Positions 17,024-25,299 of a DNA stretch of 56,470 bases are shown here, in pieces. Origin of the DNA: Acidimicrobiia bacterium (GTDB lineage Bacteria; Actinomycetota; Acidimicrobiia; Spongiisociales; ZC4RG35). Numbering within the stretch: the first letter of the stretch is position 1; every line of letters starts with the position of its first letter. The notes under the pieces are model-generated. The model was not told the origin of the DNA. It saw only the letters and a program-made list of their open reading frames with translations, and ran no database searches. Made by a program: the position numbers and the translations under genes. Location: NCBI GenBank assembly GCA_025937235.1, contig JAICRU010000009.1, forward strand, positions 1 through 56,470, given 5' to 3'.

Positions 17024-17482
17024 GTGTCACGTCTGCTCACAGGGTCCCTGATCGCGGGTCTACTTGCGATCTCTTGTGGGGACGGGGCGGGTGACTCCAC
17101 CACCACCAGCACCGGCGTGGGCACCTCGATGCCAAGCACCATGACCAGCGTGCAGGCGACCACTTCCACACCTCCGATCCCGGTGCTCTCCGATCTCACC
17201 GGGAACTGGGAGAACGAGCGGGCAGTGCTCCGGGTCAACGACGCCGGTGACTACGTGGTGCTTGGCCCCGATGCAGACCCCGACCAGCCACTCACCGTCG
17301 GGTTTGTGGCGCGGGACGAGGTCAACGTCATCTTCGTGTCCGGCGTGGCAGGGGAATGCCCGGGACAGACCGGTGTGTACGGCGCCGTCGTCGATGATGA
17401 CACGCTGACGCTCACCCTGGTCGACGACCCATGCGGCGCCCGAGCCGCCTGGTTCGAGCTGCCCTTCGCAGTGGAGGGCTAG
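17024..17482 (+). CDS. small secreted lipoprotein
   Basis: 152 residues from the GTG at 17024, chosen because it begins a clean lipoprotein signal (MSRLLTGSLIAGLLAIS-C, lipid Cys18). A Ser/Thr-rich linker (about 25-52) leads to a small beta-rich domain with two Cys that could pair (CPGQTGVYG and DDPCGARA). The phrase LTGNWENERAVLRVNDAGDY resembles small lipocalin-like or META-type domains, but I cannot assign a family. It ends nine bases from the convergent lysA. Confidence 0.6.
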   Translation: MSRLLTGSLIAGLLAISCGDGAGDSTTTSTGVGTSMPSTMTSVQATTSTPPIPVLSDLTGNWENERAVLRVNDAGDYVVLGPDADPDQPLTVGFVARDEVNVIFVSGVAGECPGQTGVYGAVVDDDTLTLTLVDDPCGARAAWFELPFAVEG

Positions 17483-17491
17483 CCGCCTCGT

Positions 17492-18775
17492 CTAGCCGGG
17501 ACCGGCGACCAGATCGCGGGCGAGAAGGTCGTCGTTGGTCTCACGTCTGACCACGAGACGGGCCTCACCATCCATGACAAAGACCACCGCGGGACGACGG
17601 ACCATGTTGTAGTTGGATCCCATCGAGTGGCCATAGGCGCCGCTGACCGGAGTGGCCAGATAGTCGCCAACCCCGACCTGCGCCGGGATGCGGGCGTCCC
17701 AGGCCAGCACATCGCCCGATTCGCAGTGTTTCCCCACCAGCCGGATGGAGCGGGGCCGGTCGGCTGCCGTCGCTGCCGGGGCGAACACCTCGTACCCGCT
17801 TCCGTACAGGACGGGCCGGGGATTGTCGCTCATCCCACCGTCGACCGAGACATAGGTCCTGACCCCGGGGATCTCCTTGATGGTGCCCACGGTGTAAACG
17901 GTCACCGCGGCCTGGGCGACGATGGCTCGTCCCGGTTCTGCCATGAGGCGGGCTTCGACGCCGGCCGCCGCGGCCCCATTTGCCACAGCCTCACCCCATT
18001 CAGAGATCGTGGGCGCTCTCTCGCCCTCCACATAGGCGACCCCCAGCCCTCCACCGATCGAGAGCTCTCCCAGGCCCAGCGGCCGGGCGAAGCGGGAGAG
18101 GATCTCGATCCCCTTCTCGAATGACTCCACGTCGAAGACCTGACTGCCCAGGTGGGCATGCAGGCCGACGAGGGACATGGCCGAGGAGGCTCGTGCCCGC
18201 GCGATCGCCTCGGCTGCCTCGCCTCCCGCGATCGCAATCCCGAATTTGGAGTCCGTGGCGCCGGTGCGGAGATACTCGTGGGTGTGTGCCTCCACTCCGG
18301 GGTTGACCCTGATCAGCACCGTGGGGGGGCGGGCACCCGATGCCACCAGTGCTTCGATCCGGTCCATCTCGATCGACGAATCGATCACTATGCGGCCGAT
18401 ACCGGCCTCGAGGGCGAGGCTCAGCTCGTTGGTCGACTTGTTGTTGCCATGGAAGATGAGACGCTCCGCGGGAACCCCCGAGGCGAGCGAGATGTGTATC
18501 TCGCCACCGGTGGCCACGTCGAGAAACATCCCCTCCTCGTGGGCCAATCTTGCCATCGCCCCGCATAAGAAGGCCTTGGTGGCGTAGGCGACACCGTCGG
18601 GGAAGGCGGCGACCGCCTCCCTGCAGCGGTTGCGAAGATGGGTCTCGTCGTAGACGAACAGGGGGGTGCCGTGCTCGTCGGCGAGATCGGCGATGTCGCA
18701 CCCCCCGACGCTGAGCCTGCCTGCGTCATCGACTCCGGCCATGTCGGGAAGCAGACGGAGAGGTAGCGCGCTCAC
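17492..18775 (-). CDS. lysA: diaminopimelate decarboxylase
   Basis: 427 residues from the GTG at 18775. This PLP enzyme makes L-lysine from meso-diaminopimelate. The cofactor Lys67 is in AYATKAF. The fold type III markers HAHLGSQ, the GGG phosphate loop (SIGGGLGVAY) and EPGR follow. The substrate-binding C-terminal motifs CESGD and GAYGHSM are intact. An upstream extension of the frame overlaps metX and is not used. It follows metX on the same strand with a 16-base gap, so lysine and methionine branches of the aspartate pathway are co-transcribed. Confidence 0.92.
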   Translation of the reverse strand: MSALPLRLLPDMAGVDDAGRLSVGGCDIADLADEHGTPLFVYDETHLRNRCREAVAAFPDGVAYATKAFLCGAMARLAHEEGMFLDVATGGEIHISLASGVPAERLIFHGNNKSTNELSLALEAGIGRIVIDSSIEMDRIEALVASGARPPTVLIRVNPGVEAHTHEYLRTGATDSKFGIAIAGGEAAEAIARARASSAMSLVGLHAHLGSQVFDVESFEKGIEILSRFARPLGLGELSIGGGLGVAYVEGERAPTISEWGEAVANGAAAAGVEARLMAEPGRAIVAQAAVTVYTVGTIKEIPGVRTYVSVDGGMSDNPRPVLYGSGYEVFAPAATAADRPRSIRLVGKHCESGDVLAWDARIPAQVGVGDYLATPVSGAYGHSMGSNYNMVRRPAVVFVMDGEARLVVRRETNDDLLARDLVAGPG

Positions 18776-18791
18776 CGGTCTGCCTTGAAGG

Positions 18792-19889
18792 TCAGAAGGC
18801 CCAGGATGACCCTCGTCCGGCCCCCGTGGCGAGGTCGTCGGCCGGGGTGATCCCACGGGCCAGATCATGCTTGAAGCGGCTCACGATGCCATCCACGTTG
18901 GCCATGTCGATGAGAAACGAATCGTGGCCCTGGGGGGCATGAAGCATCTGATAGCGAGCGTTGGGCAGGGCGATGGCCAGCTCCTCCACCTCTGCCGCCG
19001 GGTAGAGGATGTCGCTCGAAATGCCGATGGTCAGGAATGGCGTCTTCATACCGCTCAGGACGTCGGACATCTCGCCGCGACCCCGGGCCAGGTCGTGACT
19101 GTCCATGGCATCGACGAGACGCAGATAGGTGTTGGCGTCGAAACGACCCACCAGCTTCATACCCTGGTAACGGAGGTAGGACTGGATCTCGAACTCGTCT
19201 TCGAGGGTCTTACGGCCGAATCTGGACTCGAAGTTGGCCCGGCCCCGATATGAGATCATGGCGATCATCCGGGCCACCGCCAGTCCGTTGTCGGGGCCCT
19301 CACCGGGCCGATATGCGCCGTCCAGGAATTTCGGGTCGGCCCATATCGCCGCCCTCTGCGCCTCGGAGAAGGCCACGCTCCATGCCGAGTGATGGGACCC
19401 GACCCCGATGGCGACCGCCCCCTCGACGCGGTCGGGGTGCATGGCGGCCCATTCCAGAGCCTGCATCCCACCCATCGAGCCCCCGATGACCAGACGAAGC
19501 TTGTCCACCTCGAGATGGTCGATGAGTCGGGCCTGCACCGCCACCATGTCCCGGATGGTGACGCGTGGGAAGTCACGCCCGTACCAGTCCTCTGAGCCGG
19601 GCCGCTTCGAGCTCGGGCCGGTGGTGCCGTAGCAGCCACCAAGCACGTTGCTGGCGATGATGTAGTCGTGCTCGGGGTCGAAGGTCCGGTTGGGGCCGAA
19701 GAGCCCCTCCCACCATTCGTCGGCGTCGGCGCTGCCAGTGAGGGCGTGACAGATCAGCGTGGCCTCGCTCCGGGGCTCACCCCAGGTCCGGTATCCCACC
19801 CGGACACCCTCCAGGGCCCCACCGCTCTCCAGGGTGAGTGGTTCGGGCTCGTGATAGAACTTCGTCTCGTCCGAGACCGGGTAGTCCAA
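18792..19889 (-). CDS. metX: homoserine O-acetyltransferase
   Basis: 365-residue alpha/beta-hydrolase enzyme that acylates homoserine for methionine synthesis. The nucleophile elbow GGSMGGMQALEW gives Ser138; Asp293 (SSDILYP) and His322 (PQGHDSF) complete the triad. NVLGGCYGTTGPSS and the N-terminal LTLESGGALEGVRVGYRTWG are family hallmarks. Acetyl versus succinyl specificity cannot be fixed by eye. The start is a TTG at 19889, the only in-frame choice giving the normal N-terminus. The 143-base divergent gap upstream contains a striking nested inverted repeat. Confidence 0.9.
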   Translation of the reverse strand: MDYPVSDETKFYHEPEPLTLESGGALEGVRVGYRTWGEPRSEATLICHALTGSADADEWWEGLFGPNRTFDPEHDYIIASNVLGGCYGTTGPSSKRPGSEDWYGRDFPRVTIRDMVAVQARLIDHLEVDKLRLVIGGSMGGMQALEWAAMHPDRVEGAVAIGVGSHHSAWSVAFSEAQRAAIWADPKFLDGAYRPGEGPDNGLAVARMIAMISYRGRANFESRFGRKTLEDEFEIQSYLRYQGMKLVGRFDANTYLRLVDAMDSHDLARGRGEMSDVLSGMKTPFLTIGISSDILYPAAEVEELAIALPNARYQMLHAPQGHDSFLIDMANVDGIVSRFKHDLARGITPADDLATGAGRGSSWAF

Positions 19890-19915
19890 AGCGCTCTCTC
19901 GCCTTCAACCTGTCC

Positions 19916-19964
19916 GTAATTGGGAGCGACAAGTGTCACATACGACACGCTGCGTCCCAATTAC
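19916..19964. promoter_or_regulatory. nested inverted repeat in the metX/LLM divergent region
   Basis: GTAATTGGGA (19916-19925) is matched perfectly by TCCCAATTAC (19955-19964). Inside lies a second perfect pair, GTGTC (19933-19937) and GACAC (19944-19948). It could be a two-layer operator or, in the metX leader, an RNA hairpin ending 27 bases before the TTG. It does not match a SAM riboswitch that I know. Confidence 0.45.
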
Positions 19965-20032
19965 CCGAGACGATAACCGGGGAGGTCGGGATTGGTTCGG
20001 GTCTGCCCGGAGGTCTCCGGTACCGTTCTCAC

Positions 20033-21034
20033 ATGGATTTCGGTGTCGTCCTGCAGACCGATCCACCCGCCTCGAGGGTGATCGAGTTGACCAAGAGGGC
20101 CGAGGGAATGGGCTACACCCATGCCTGGACCTTCGACTCCCATGTGTTGTGGCAGGAGCCCTTCGTCATCTACTCGCGGATGCTCGCCGAGACGGAGAAC
20201 ATGATCGTCGGTCCGATGGTGACCAACCCGGGCACCCGTGATTGGACGGTCCTGGCGTCGTTGTTCGCCACGTTGAACGATATGTACGGGCCACGGACGA
20301 TCTGCGGCATGGGTCGGGGTGATTCGGCGCTCCGGTACATCGGACGGCAGCCGAAGACCCTGCAGACGATGGTCGAGTCGATGCGGGTCATCAAGGGTTT
20401 GGTGGCTGGTCAGGAAGTCGAGTACAACGGTCGGAGCCTTCGCATTCCCTGGTTGACCCAGGGATGGGATCTGCCCGTGTGGGTGGCCGGGTACGGCCCA
20501 AACGCCCTGGCCACGGCCGGCGAGCATGCCGACGGTTACATCCTCCAACTGGCCGATCCGCAGATCCTGGAGTGGACGGTCGGGGCGGTGCGATCCGCCG
20601 CAGAGGCCGCGGGCCGGAGCCCCGAAGACATCGACATCTGCGTCGTCGCCCCCGCATACGTCGGTGCCGATGTGGACCATCAGCGGGACCAGTTGCGATG
20701 GTTCGGGGGCATGGTCGGCAACCACGTCGTGGACATGGTCAATCGCTATGGGGAGGACCGGGACAAGGTGCCCAGGGTGCTCTCCGATTACATCAGGGCG
20801 CGGGAGTCGTACGACTACGACCACCACGGGAAGTCGGGTAACCCATCCACGGAATTCGTCCCGGACGAGATCGTCGACCGATTCTGCGTGGTGGGCCCTG
20901 TCGAGGCTCACATCGAGAAGCTCTCCTTGCTCGAGTCGCTGGGTGTGGGGCACTTCGGGATCTACCTGATGCATGACGACATGGACGGGACTCTCGAGGC
21001 CTACGGCGAGAAGGTGATTCCCGCTCTGGGCTGA
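20033..21034 (+). CDS. LLM-class F420-dependent oxidoreductase
   Basis: 333 residues of the bacterial luciferase-like (TIM-barrel) family. The N-terminus MDFGVVLQTDPPASRVIELTKRAE, the segment WTFDSHVLWQEPF and the phrase PVWVAGYGPNALATAGEHADGYILQ resemble the TIGR03842 group. As I recall, that group is predicted to use F420 and is often encoded near dihydropyrimidinase genes. The reaction is unknown; a step in ring reduction or oxidation of a pyrimidine-like compound would fit. The start follows the -10-like TACCGT (20021-20026) by six bases with no ribosome site, suggesting leaderless translation. Confidence 0.8.
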   Translation: MDFGVVLQTDPPASRVIELTKRAEGMGYTHAWTFDSHVLWQEPFVIYSRMLAETENMIVGPMVTNPGTRDWTVLASLFATLNDMYGPRTICGMGRGDSALRYIGRQPKTLQTMVESMRVIKGLVAGQEVEYNGRSLRIPWLTQGWDLPVWVAGYGPNALATAGEHADGYILQLADPQILEWTVGAVRSAAEAAGRSPEDIDICVVAPAYVGADVDHQRDQLRWFGGMVGNHVVDMVNRYGEDRDKVPRVLSDYIRARESYDYDHHGKSGNPSTEFVPDEIVDRFCVVGPVEAHIEKLSLLESLGVGHFGIYLMHDDMDGTLEAYGEKVIPALG

Positions 21035-21067
21035 GCCGAGCAGATCCCAACTAACGTCTTGGCCGAG

Positions 21068-23797
21068 GTGTCACCGTCCAATGGCCATACGCTGCCGACG
21101 GGGACCGTCACCTTCCTATTCACCGACATCGAGGGCTCGACCAGGCTGGTCCAGGCTCTGGGTGAAGGCTGGGTCCCGGTCCTCGAGGCCCACAACCGTC
21201 TCGTGGGGCAGGCGATAGAAGACCATCATGGCGTGGTGGTCAAGACGGAGGGCGACTCGTTCTTCGCGGTCTTCCCGGGTGCTGCCGATGCGCTGACCGC
21301 CTCTCTTCAAGCCCAACACGCCCTCATGGAGCATGACTGGCCCCCCAACGGCACGGTGCGGGTCCGCATGGGTCTCCACACCGGTCTCGGTGCGCTCGGC
21401 GCCTCGGACTATGTCGGTCTCGATGTGCATCGCGCTGCGCGGATCGCGGACTCGGCCCACGGCGGACAGGTAGTCCTCTCCGAGCCGACCGCGGTCCTGG
21501 TGGAGCGCACGCTGCCCCCAGACGTGACTCTGCGGGACTTGGGCAAGCACAGGCTCAAGGACCTTGCGGAGCCCGAGACCATCTTTCAACTCGTCGCCTC
21601 CGGTTTGCAGGCCGACTTTCCCCTCTTGCGAACCCTCGACGCTATTCCCAACAACCTTCCCCGACTGCTCACCACCTTCGTGGGGAGGGAGCGTGAGCTG
21701 GACGAGGCGGTGCGTCTCATGGAGACGACCCGCCTGCTGACATTCACCGGTCCGGGCGGCACCGGCAAGACACGTCTCTCGCTTCAGGTGGCCGCCGAGG
21801 TGGCCGACGGCTTCTCGGATGGCGTGTTCTTCGTCGACCTGGCACCGGTGACCGACGTCGAGATGCTGCCGGCCCGAATTCTCGAGACGCTGGGCATCCA
21901 GGCCTCTGCCCCAGGCGAGTCGCCGGAGATGCGTCTCCAGAGCCAGTTGGCCGACAAGTCCGTCCTGATGATCCTCGACAACTTTGAGCAGCTCCTGGAA
22001 GGGGCCACTCTCGTCGGGACCATGTTGCGGGCCGCCCCGAGGGTCAAGCTGCTGGTCACCTCGCGGGCGCCCCTCCGTATCGGCGGGGAGCAGGAGCTTC
22101 CGGTCCCTCCCCTGGATGTATCCGGGCTTGGCGGAGGCGGCGACCTCAGTCGTCTGATGGAGTCGGAAGCGATACGCCTCTTCACGGACCGAGCGATGTC
22201 GGTTCGACCCGACTTCAGACTGACCACCGAGAACGCGCCCGTGGTGATCGAATTGGTGCGACGTCTCGACGGGCTCCCGCTCGCCATCGAGCTGGTGGCC
22301 TCGAGGCTCCGTCTCCTCACGGTGGACCAGATCCTGTCCCGTCTCGGGGCGAGCATGCTCAGCTCGGGCTCGGTTGACCTGCCGGCGAGACAGCGAACCA
22401 TCCAGAGCGCGATCGCGTGGAGCCACGACCTGCTCGGGCCTTCCGGTAGCCGGCTGTTCGCCCGTTTCTCGGTGTTCAACGGTGGCGCCCGGCTCGAGGA
22501 GATCGAGGCTGTGTGCGGGCCGAAGGAGGATCTGGGTGAGGAGGTGATCGATGTCCTCTCTTCCCTCGTCGACCAGAGCCTCATATTTCGGGTGGATGAC
22601 GCCGTGAGAGTCGGGGGCCCGCCCCGTTTTCGGATGTTGCACGTGATCAGGGAGTACGCCATGGAGCGGCTGGAGGAATCGGGCGAGGAGCCAGACCTGT
22701 CCCGCCGTCATCTGGTCGCCTACACCGATCTGGTCGAGTCGGCCGCTCCCCATCTGCTCCGCAAGGAACGAAAGGAATGGCTCGACCTGCTGGAGCGCGA
22801 GCACGACAACATCAACTCTGCCCTGGATTGGGCCGTCGCATCCGGTGAGACGGATCTTGCTCTGCGGCTGGCGGCTGGAGCTTGGAGGTTCTGGCAGGCC
22901 AGAGGGCACCTCCACGAGGCACGTATCCGGCTCGACCAGGTCCTGGCGATTGAGGGCGGGGAGCAGAGATGCCGGGCAAAGGCGGTCGAGGCCCTCGGCG
23001 GGATCCTCTGGTGGCTGTCAGAGATGAATGATGTCGTCGTGGTGTACAGACAGGCACTGGAGATGCAGCGTGAGCTCGGCGATCCCAAGGAGATTGCGAA
23101 CGCGCTCTACAACGTGGCCCTGTCCGTTGCCTTCGGCGAGAACCAGGATTTCGATGCCTCCAACGAGGCCTTGGATGAGGCGGAGCGGCTCTACACCGAC
23201 CTCGGCGACGTCGGTGGGCTGGGTGACGTCGAGTGGGCCCGTGGGAACCTGATTGCATACACGGCTGTCTCTGCCGAGCCCGGCGCCGACTCTGCGGCAT
23301 CTCACAGGCTCGAAGAGGCGATCGAGCACACCAAACGGAGCATCGAGTACTACAGCCAGGCCGGCAACGAGTTCGGGATGGGCTGGGGTCTCTTCGAGGT
23401 TGGCGACATGTCCCGGCGTCTCGGCGACTACGAGCAGGCATGGGAGTATGCGTCACGGGGCCTCGCCCTGTTCGCGGATCACGACGACGTCAGCGGCGTG
23501 GTCTTGCTGGTGGCCGCGGTGGCCGGTCTGGCGCTGGCTCTGGGTGACCGCCGCCGCGCCCTTCGCCTGGCCGGGGCCTTTCATCGGCTCCGCATCACCT
23601 CGGGAACGGAGATCGTGCGTAGCGAGATCAACAGGATCGAGGGGCTGGACTACGAAGTGCTGGAGGCCCTCACCGGCGAGGAGGCGATCCACTACCGGGA
23701 GGGACAGGCGATGAGCCTGGAACAGACCGTCTCATACGCACTGGCCGGCCCCACCGACATCGATTCACCCGCCGCCCCACCCCCCCAGCCGGACTGA
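21068..23797 (+). CDS. class III cyclase / NB-ARC-like ATPase / repeat regulator
   Basis: About 909 residues. Residues 12-180 form a class III nucleotide cyclase domain with metal Asp20 (FTDIEGST) and Asp63 (KTEGDSFFAVF) and the purine-selecting Lys59. A STAND-type ATPase follows, with P-loop FTGPGGTGKTRLS near 228 and VLMILDNFEQLLEGA. The C-terminal 350 residues are helical TPR-like repeats. This architecture is common in actinobacterial AfsR/LuxR-related regulators, but no DNA-binding domain is seen. The GTG at 21068 is preferred to a TTG at 21059; TAACGT lies ten bases upstream. cAMP production is plausible, since the catalytic residues are intact. Confidence 0.85.
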   Translation: MSPSNGHTLPTGTVTFLFTDIEGSTRLVQALGEGWVPVLEAHNRLVGQAIEDHHGVVVKTEGDSFFAVFPGAADALTASLQAQHALMEHDWPPNGTVRVRMGLHTGLGALGASDYVGLDVHRAARIADSAHGGQVVLSEPTAVLVERTLPPDVTLRDLGKHRLKDLAEPETIFQLVASGLQADFPLLRTLDAIPNNLPRLLTTFVGRERELDEAVRLMETTRLLTFTGPGGTGKTRLSLQVAAEVADGFSDGVFFVDLAPVTDVEMLPARILETLGIQASAPGESPEMRLQSQLADKSVLMILDNFEQLLEGATLVGTMLRAAPRVKLLVTSRAPLRIGGEQELPVPPLDVSGLGGGGDLSRLMESEAIRLFTDRAMSVRPDFRLTTENAPVVIELVRRLDGLPLAIELVASRLRLLTVDQILSRLGASMLSSGSVDLPARQRTIQSAIAWSHDLLGPSGSRLFARFSVFNGGARLEEIEAVCGPKEDLGEEVIDVLSSLVDQSLIFRVDDAVRVGGPPRFRMLHVIREYAMERLEESGEEPDLSRRHLVAYTDLVESAAPHLLRKERKEWLDLLEREHDNINSALDWAVASGETDLALRLAAGAWRFWQARGHLHEARIRLDQVLAIEGGEQRCRAKAVEALGGILWWLSEMNDVVVVYRQALEMQRELGDPKEIANALYNVALSVAFGENQDFDASNEALDEAERLYTDLGDVGGLGDVEWARGNLIAYTAVSAEPGADSAASHRLEEAIEHTKRSIEYYSQAGNEFGMGWGLFEVGDMSRRLGDYEQAWEYASRGLALFADHDDVSGVVLLVAAVAGLALALGDRRRALRLAGAFHRLRITSGTEIVRSEINRIEGLDYEVLEALTGEEAIHYREGQAMSLEQTVSYALAGPTDIDSPAAPPPQPD

Positions 23798-23800
23798 GCG

Positions 23801-24109
23801 TCACTCGAAGTTCAAGACCGCCCAGATGAAGAGGCCGAGAAAGCCGGCCGAGAGGATGAGCAGGACCCAGCTCACCACTACCACCCCGTTGAGAAAACGG
23901 CCCGCCTCGCGGTGATTCTTCACCAGCACAGTGATGCCGGCAGCAGCGCCGAGGACGGCGCACACCAGGACCACCACGTTGTTCTCGACGAGGCCGTTGA
24001 GGAAGAGCCCGGCCACCGCACCCACGCCGAAGCCGGCTAGCAGGCCGACGACGACGTCGTGGACCCACCACCAGACGGGTCGGCGGGTGTCCAAGTTCGT
24101 CGTGGCCAT
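23801..24109 (-). CDS. small integral membrane protein
   Basis: 102 residues with three predicted membrane helices (about 16-38, 45-63 and 75-99) and short loops. The N-terminus is WWWVHDVVVGLLAGFGVGAVAGLF. No catalytic motif or Cys pair is present. It converges on the cyclase gene with a three-base gap. Function unknown. Confidence 0.65.
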   Translation of the reverse strand: MATTNLDTRRPVWWWVHDVVVGLLAGFGVGAVAGLFLNGLVENNVVVLVCAVLGAAAGITVLVKNHREAGRFLNGVVVVSWVLLILSAGFLGLFIWAVLNFE

Positions 24110-24163
24110 GGGCAGAATCTAGGACGGGGGGAGGGGCTATGACCGGCAGTGAATCGATCGCCG

Positions 24164-24240
24164 GCGGGGAAAATACCCCGCATCGCGTCTACCGACGCGG
24201 CAAGCTGACCTGGTAGTCGGCGGCCGGATCCCCTCCGGCC
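24164..24240. other. three consecutive perfect stem-loops in an intergenic region
   Basis: The gap between 24110 and 24346 holds three perfect hairpins in 77 bases. They are GCGGGG/CCCCGC (24164-24181), CGCGTC/GACGCG with a TACC loop (24184-24199) and GGCCGG/CCGGCC (24222-24240). None has a T-run. A promoter follows immediately at 24260. They could be a structured RNA or a terminator array for either strand; no named RNA family is recognised. Confidence 0.35.
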
Positions 24241-24259
24241 GGTAATGAGACAAATTGGT

Positions 24260-24289
24260 TTGACTTGTTACATTCGTCCTCAGTAAGGT
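24260..24289 (+). promoter_or_regulatory. housekeeping-type promoter
   Basis: TTGACT (24260-24265), 18 bases, then TAAGGT (24284-24289), a good -35/-10 pair in an unusually AT-rich stretch. The 9-mer GGTAATGAG occurs at 24241 and again at 24287, flanking the promoter. It should drive the small gene at 24347. Confidence 0.5.
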
Positions 24290-24346
24290 AATGAGCGTAT
24301 AGAAGAACGGGCATTACGTAAGGGATTTGGTCCAGGAGGAAGTCCG

Positions 24347-24541
24347 ATGTATGGGCACCCCGCTATCGCATACCTGGTCGCGCAGAACATCCTCGATGAA
24401 AGGCGGGAGGAGGCACGCGCATACCGACATACCCGGGCCGGGGTCCAGCCCCGTCCCAGGTACAACCATCGTTCGGTGAGACTCGGCCGTTACCGGCTCA
24501 CCCTCAGCAAGGAGACCCCAGGTGTTCCTCGCACGGTGTGA
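24347..24541 (+). CDS. small conserved-looking basic protein
   Basis: 64 residues with a perfect ribosome site (aggagg, seven bases before ATG) and a promoter about 60 bases upstream. The N-terminal half is helical (AIAYLVAQNILDERREEARAY) and the rest is Arg-rich. I have seen similar short proteins beginning MYxHPAIA in actinobacteria without known function. No Cys or membrane helix. It overlaps the next small gene by 20 bases. Confidence 0.55.
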   Translation: MYGHPAIAYLVAQNILDERREEARAYRHTRAGVQPRPRYNHRSVRLGRYRLTLSKETPGVPRTV

Positions 24542-24821
24542 GAGGTTGGATCGGGACGCCCTGATATGGGGGTCCGATCTCATTGGGATCGTCAACACAA
24601 CTGACGGCATGGTGGTTCGCTACCGCTGCGTCTGCGGCGAGTACGCGGAGCTGCTGACCGGCTCGAGGTCGTTCGGGTCAGTGTCCACCTCGGGATTGCC
24701 GCCTGAAGCCGCTCCACGTCGGCATTTCCAGGGACCGTTAGGCTCGTCGGGGCGCGAGCGAAAGGAAACACAGATATGGGACTCGACAGCACAGGGCGCG
24801 CCCACTGGGAAGGGGACCTGA
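24522..24821 (+). CDS. small hypothetical protein with a Cys-x-Cys-Gly motif
   Basis: The first 50 residues look like a folded small protein: LIWGSDLIGIVNTTDGMVVRY followed by RCVCGEYAELLTG. The remaining half is low-complexity and runs 46 bases into the OsmC gene, so the true C-terminus may have been lost by frameshift. It overlaps the preceding small gene and is probably co-transcribed with it. Function unknown. Confidence 0.45.
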   Translation: MFLARCERLDRDALIWGSDLIGIVNTTDGMVVRYRCVCGEYAELLTGSRSFGSVSTSGLPPEAAPRRHFQGPLGSSGRERKETQIWDSTAQGAPTGKGT

Positions 24822-25204
24822 CCGGTGGCTCTGGCACCACGACCCTCGACAGTGGGGCGGCCGGGCCGATGCAGGTCTCCTGGAAGGCCCGCAGCGAAGC
24901 CCATGACGGTTTCACCAGTCCGGAGGAGCTGATCGCCGCGGCCCATGCCGCCTGCTACTGCATGGCCTTCTCGGGGCGGCTGGGCAAGGCAGGGGGATCG
25001 AATATCGTGATCGACGCCGTCGCGACCGCCACCTTCGTCCCCGGTGAGGGGATCACCGCCATGACGCTCACGGTGCGGGGATCAGCAGGCGGCGTCGGGG
25101 AAGAGGAGTTCCTCAGTCTGGCCGAAGATGCCAAGGAGAACTGCCCGGTGTCGCAGGCTCTCGCCGGCAACGTCCCTATCACCCTGGACGCCGCAGTGGC
25201 CTGA
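24776..25204 (+). CDS. OsmC-family peroxiredoxin
   Basis: 142 residues, the normal length for OsmC/Ohr-like thiol peroxidases that reduce organic hydroperoxides. The two catalytic cysteines are Cys60 (AAHAACYCMAFS, with an extra Cys62) and Cys123 (ENCPVSQAL). The N-terminal AHWEGDLTGGSGTTTLDSG and the phrase FTSPEELIAAAHA favour the OsmC branch over Ohr. A ribosome site (aaagg) precedes the ATG and a strong hairpin terminator follows the stop. It fits the stress-response flavour of the region. Confidence 0.9.
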   Translation: MGLDSTGRAHWEGDLTGGSGTTTLDSGAAGPMQVSWKARSEAHDGFTSPEELIAAAHAACYCMAFSGRLGKAGGSNIVIDAVATATFVPGEGITAMTLTVRGSAGGVGEEEFLSLAEDAKENCPVSQALAGNVPITLDAAVA

Positions 25205-25230
25205 TCCAGGCGTCGCTCTGGATTTATGAA

Positions 25231-25257
25231 GAGGGAGCCGGCGAAGCCGGCTCCCTC
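25231..25257. terminator. strong hairpin terminator after osmC
   Basis: GAGGGAGCCGGC (25231-25242), loop GAA, GCCGGCTCCCTC (25246-25257): a perfect 12-bp stem. Only a T-poor tail follows. It separates osmC from the convergent minus-strand unit and may act in both directions. Confidence 0.7.
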
Positions 25258-25299
25258 GATTGCATTGGTATCAGATTTGGGTCTTCGATCAATGCCTCA

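Noticed and set aside
19890-20032. SAM riboswitch upstream of metX
   Set aside because: The nested inverted repeats do not form the multi-helix junction or carry conserved bases of SAM-I, SAM-II or SAM-IV that I can recognise.
24110-24346. 6C RNA or c-di-GMP riboswitch
   Set aside because: The hairpin loops lack the runs of six cytosines of 6C RNA, and no GEMM-like conserved core is present.
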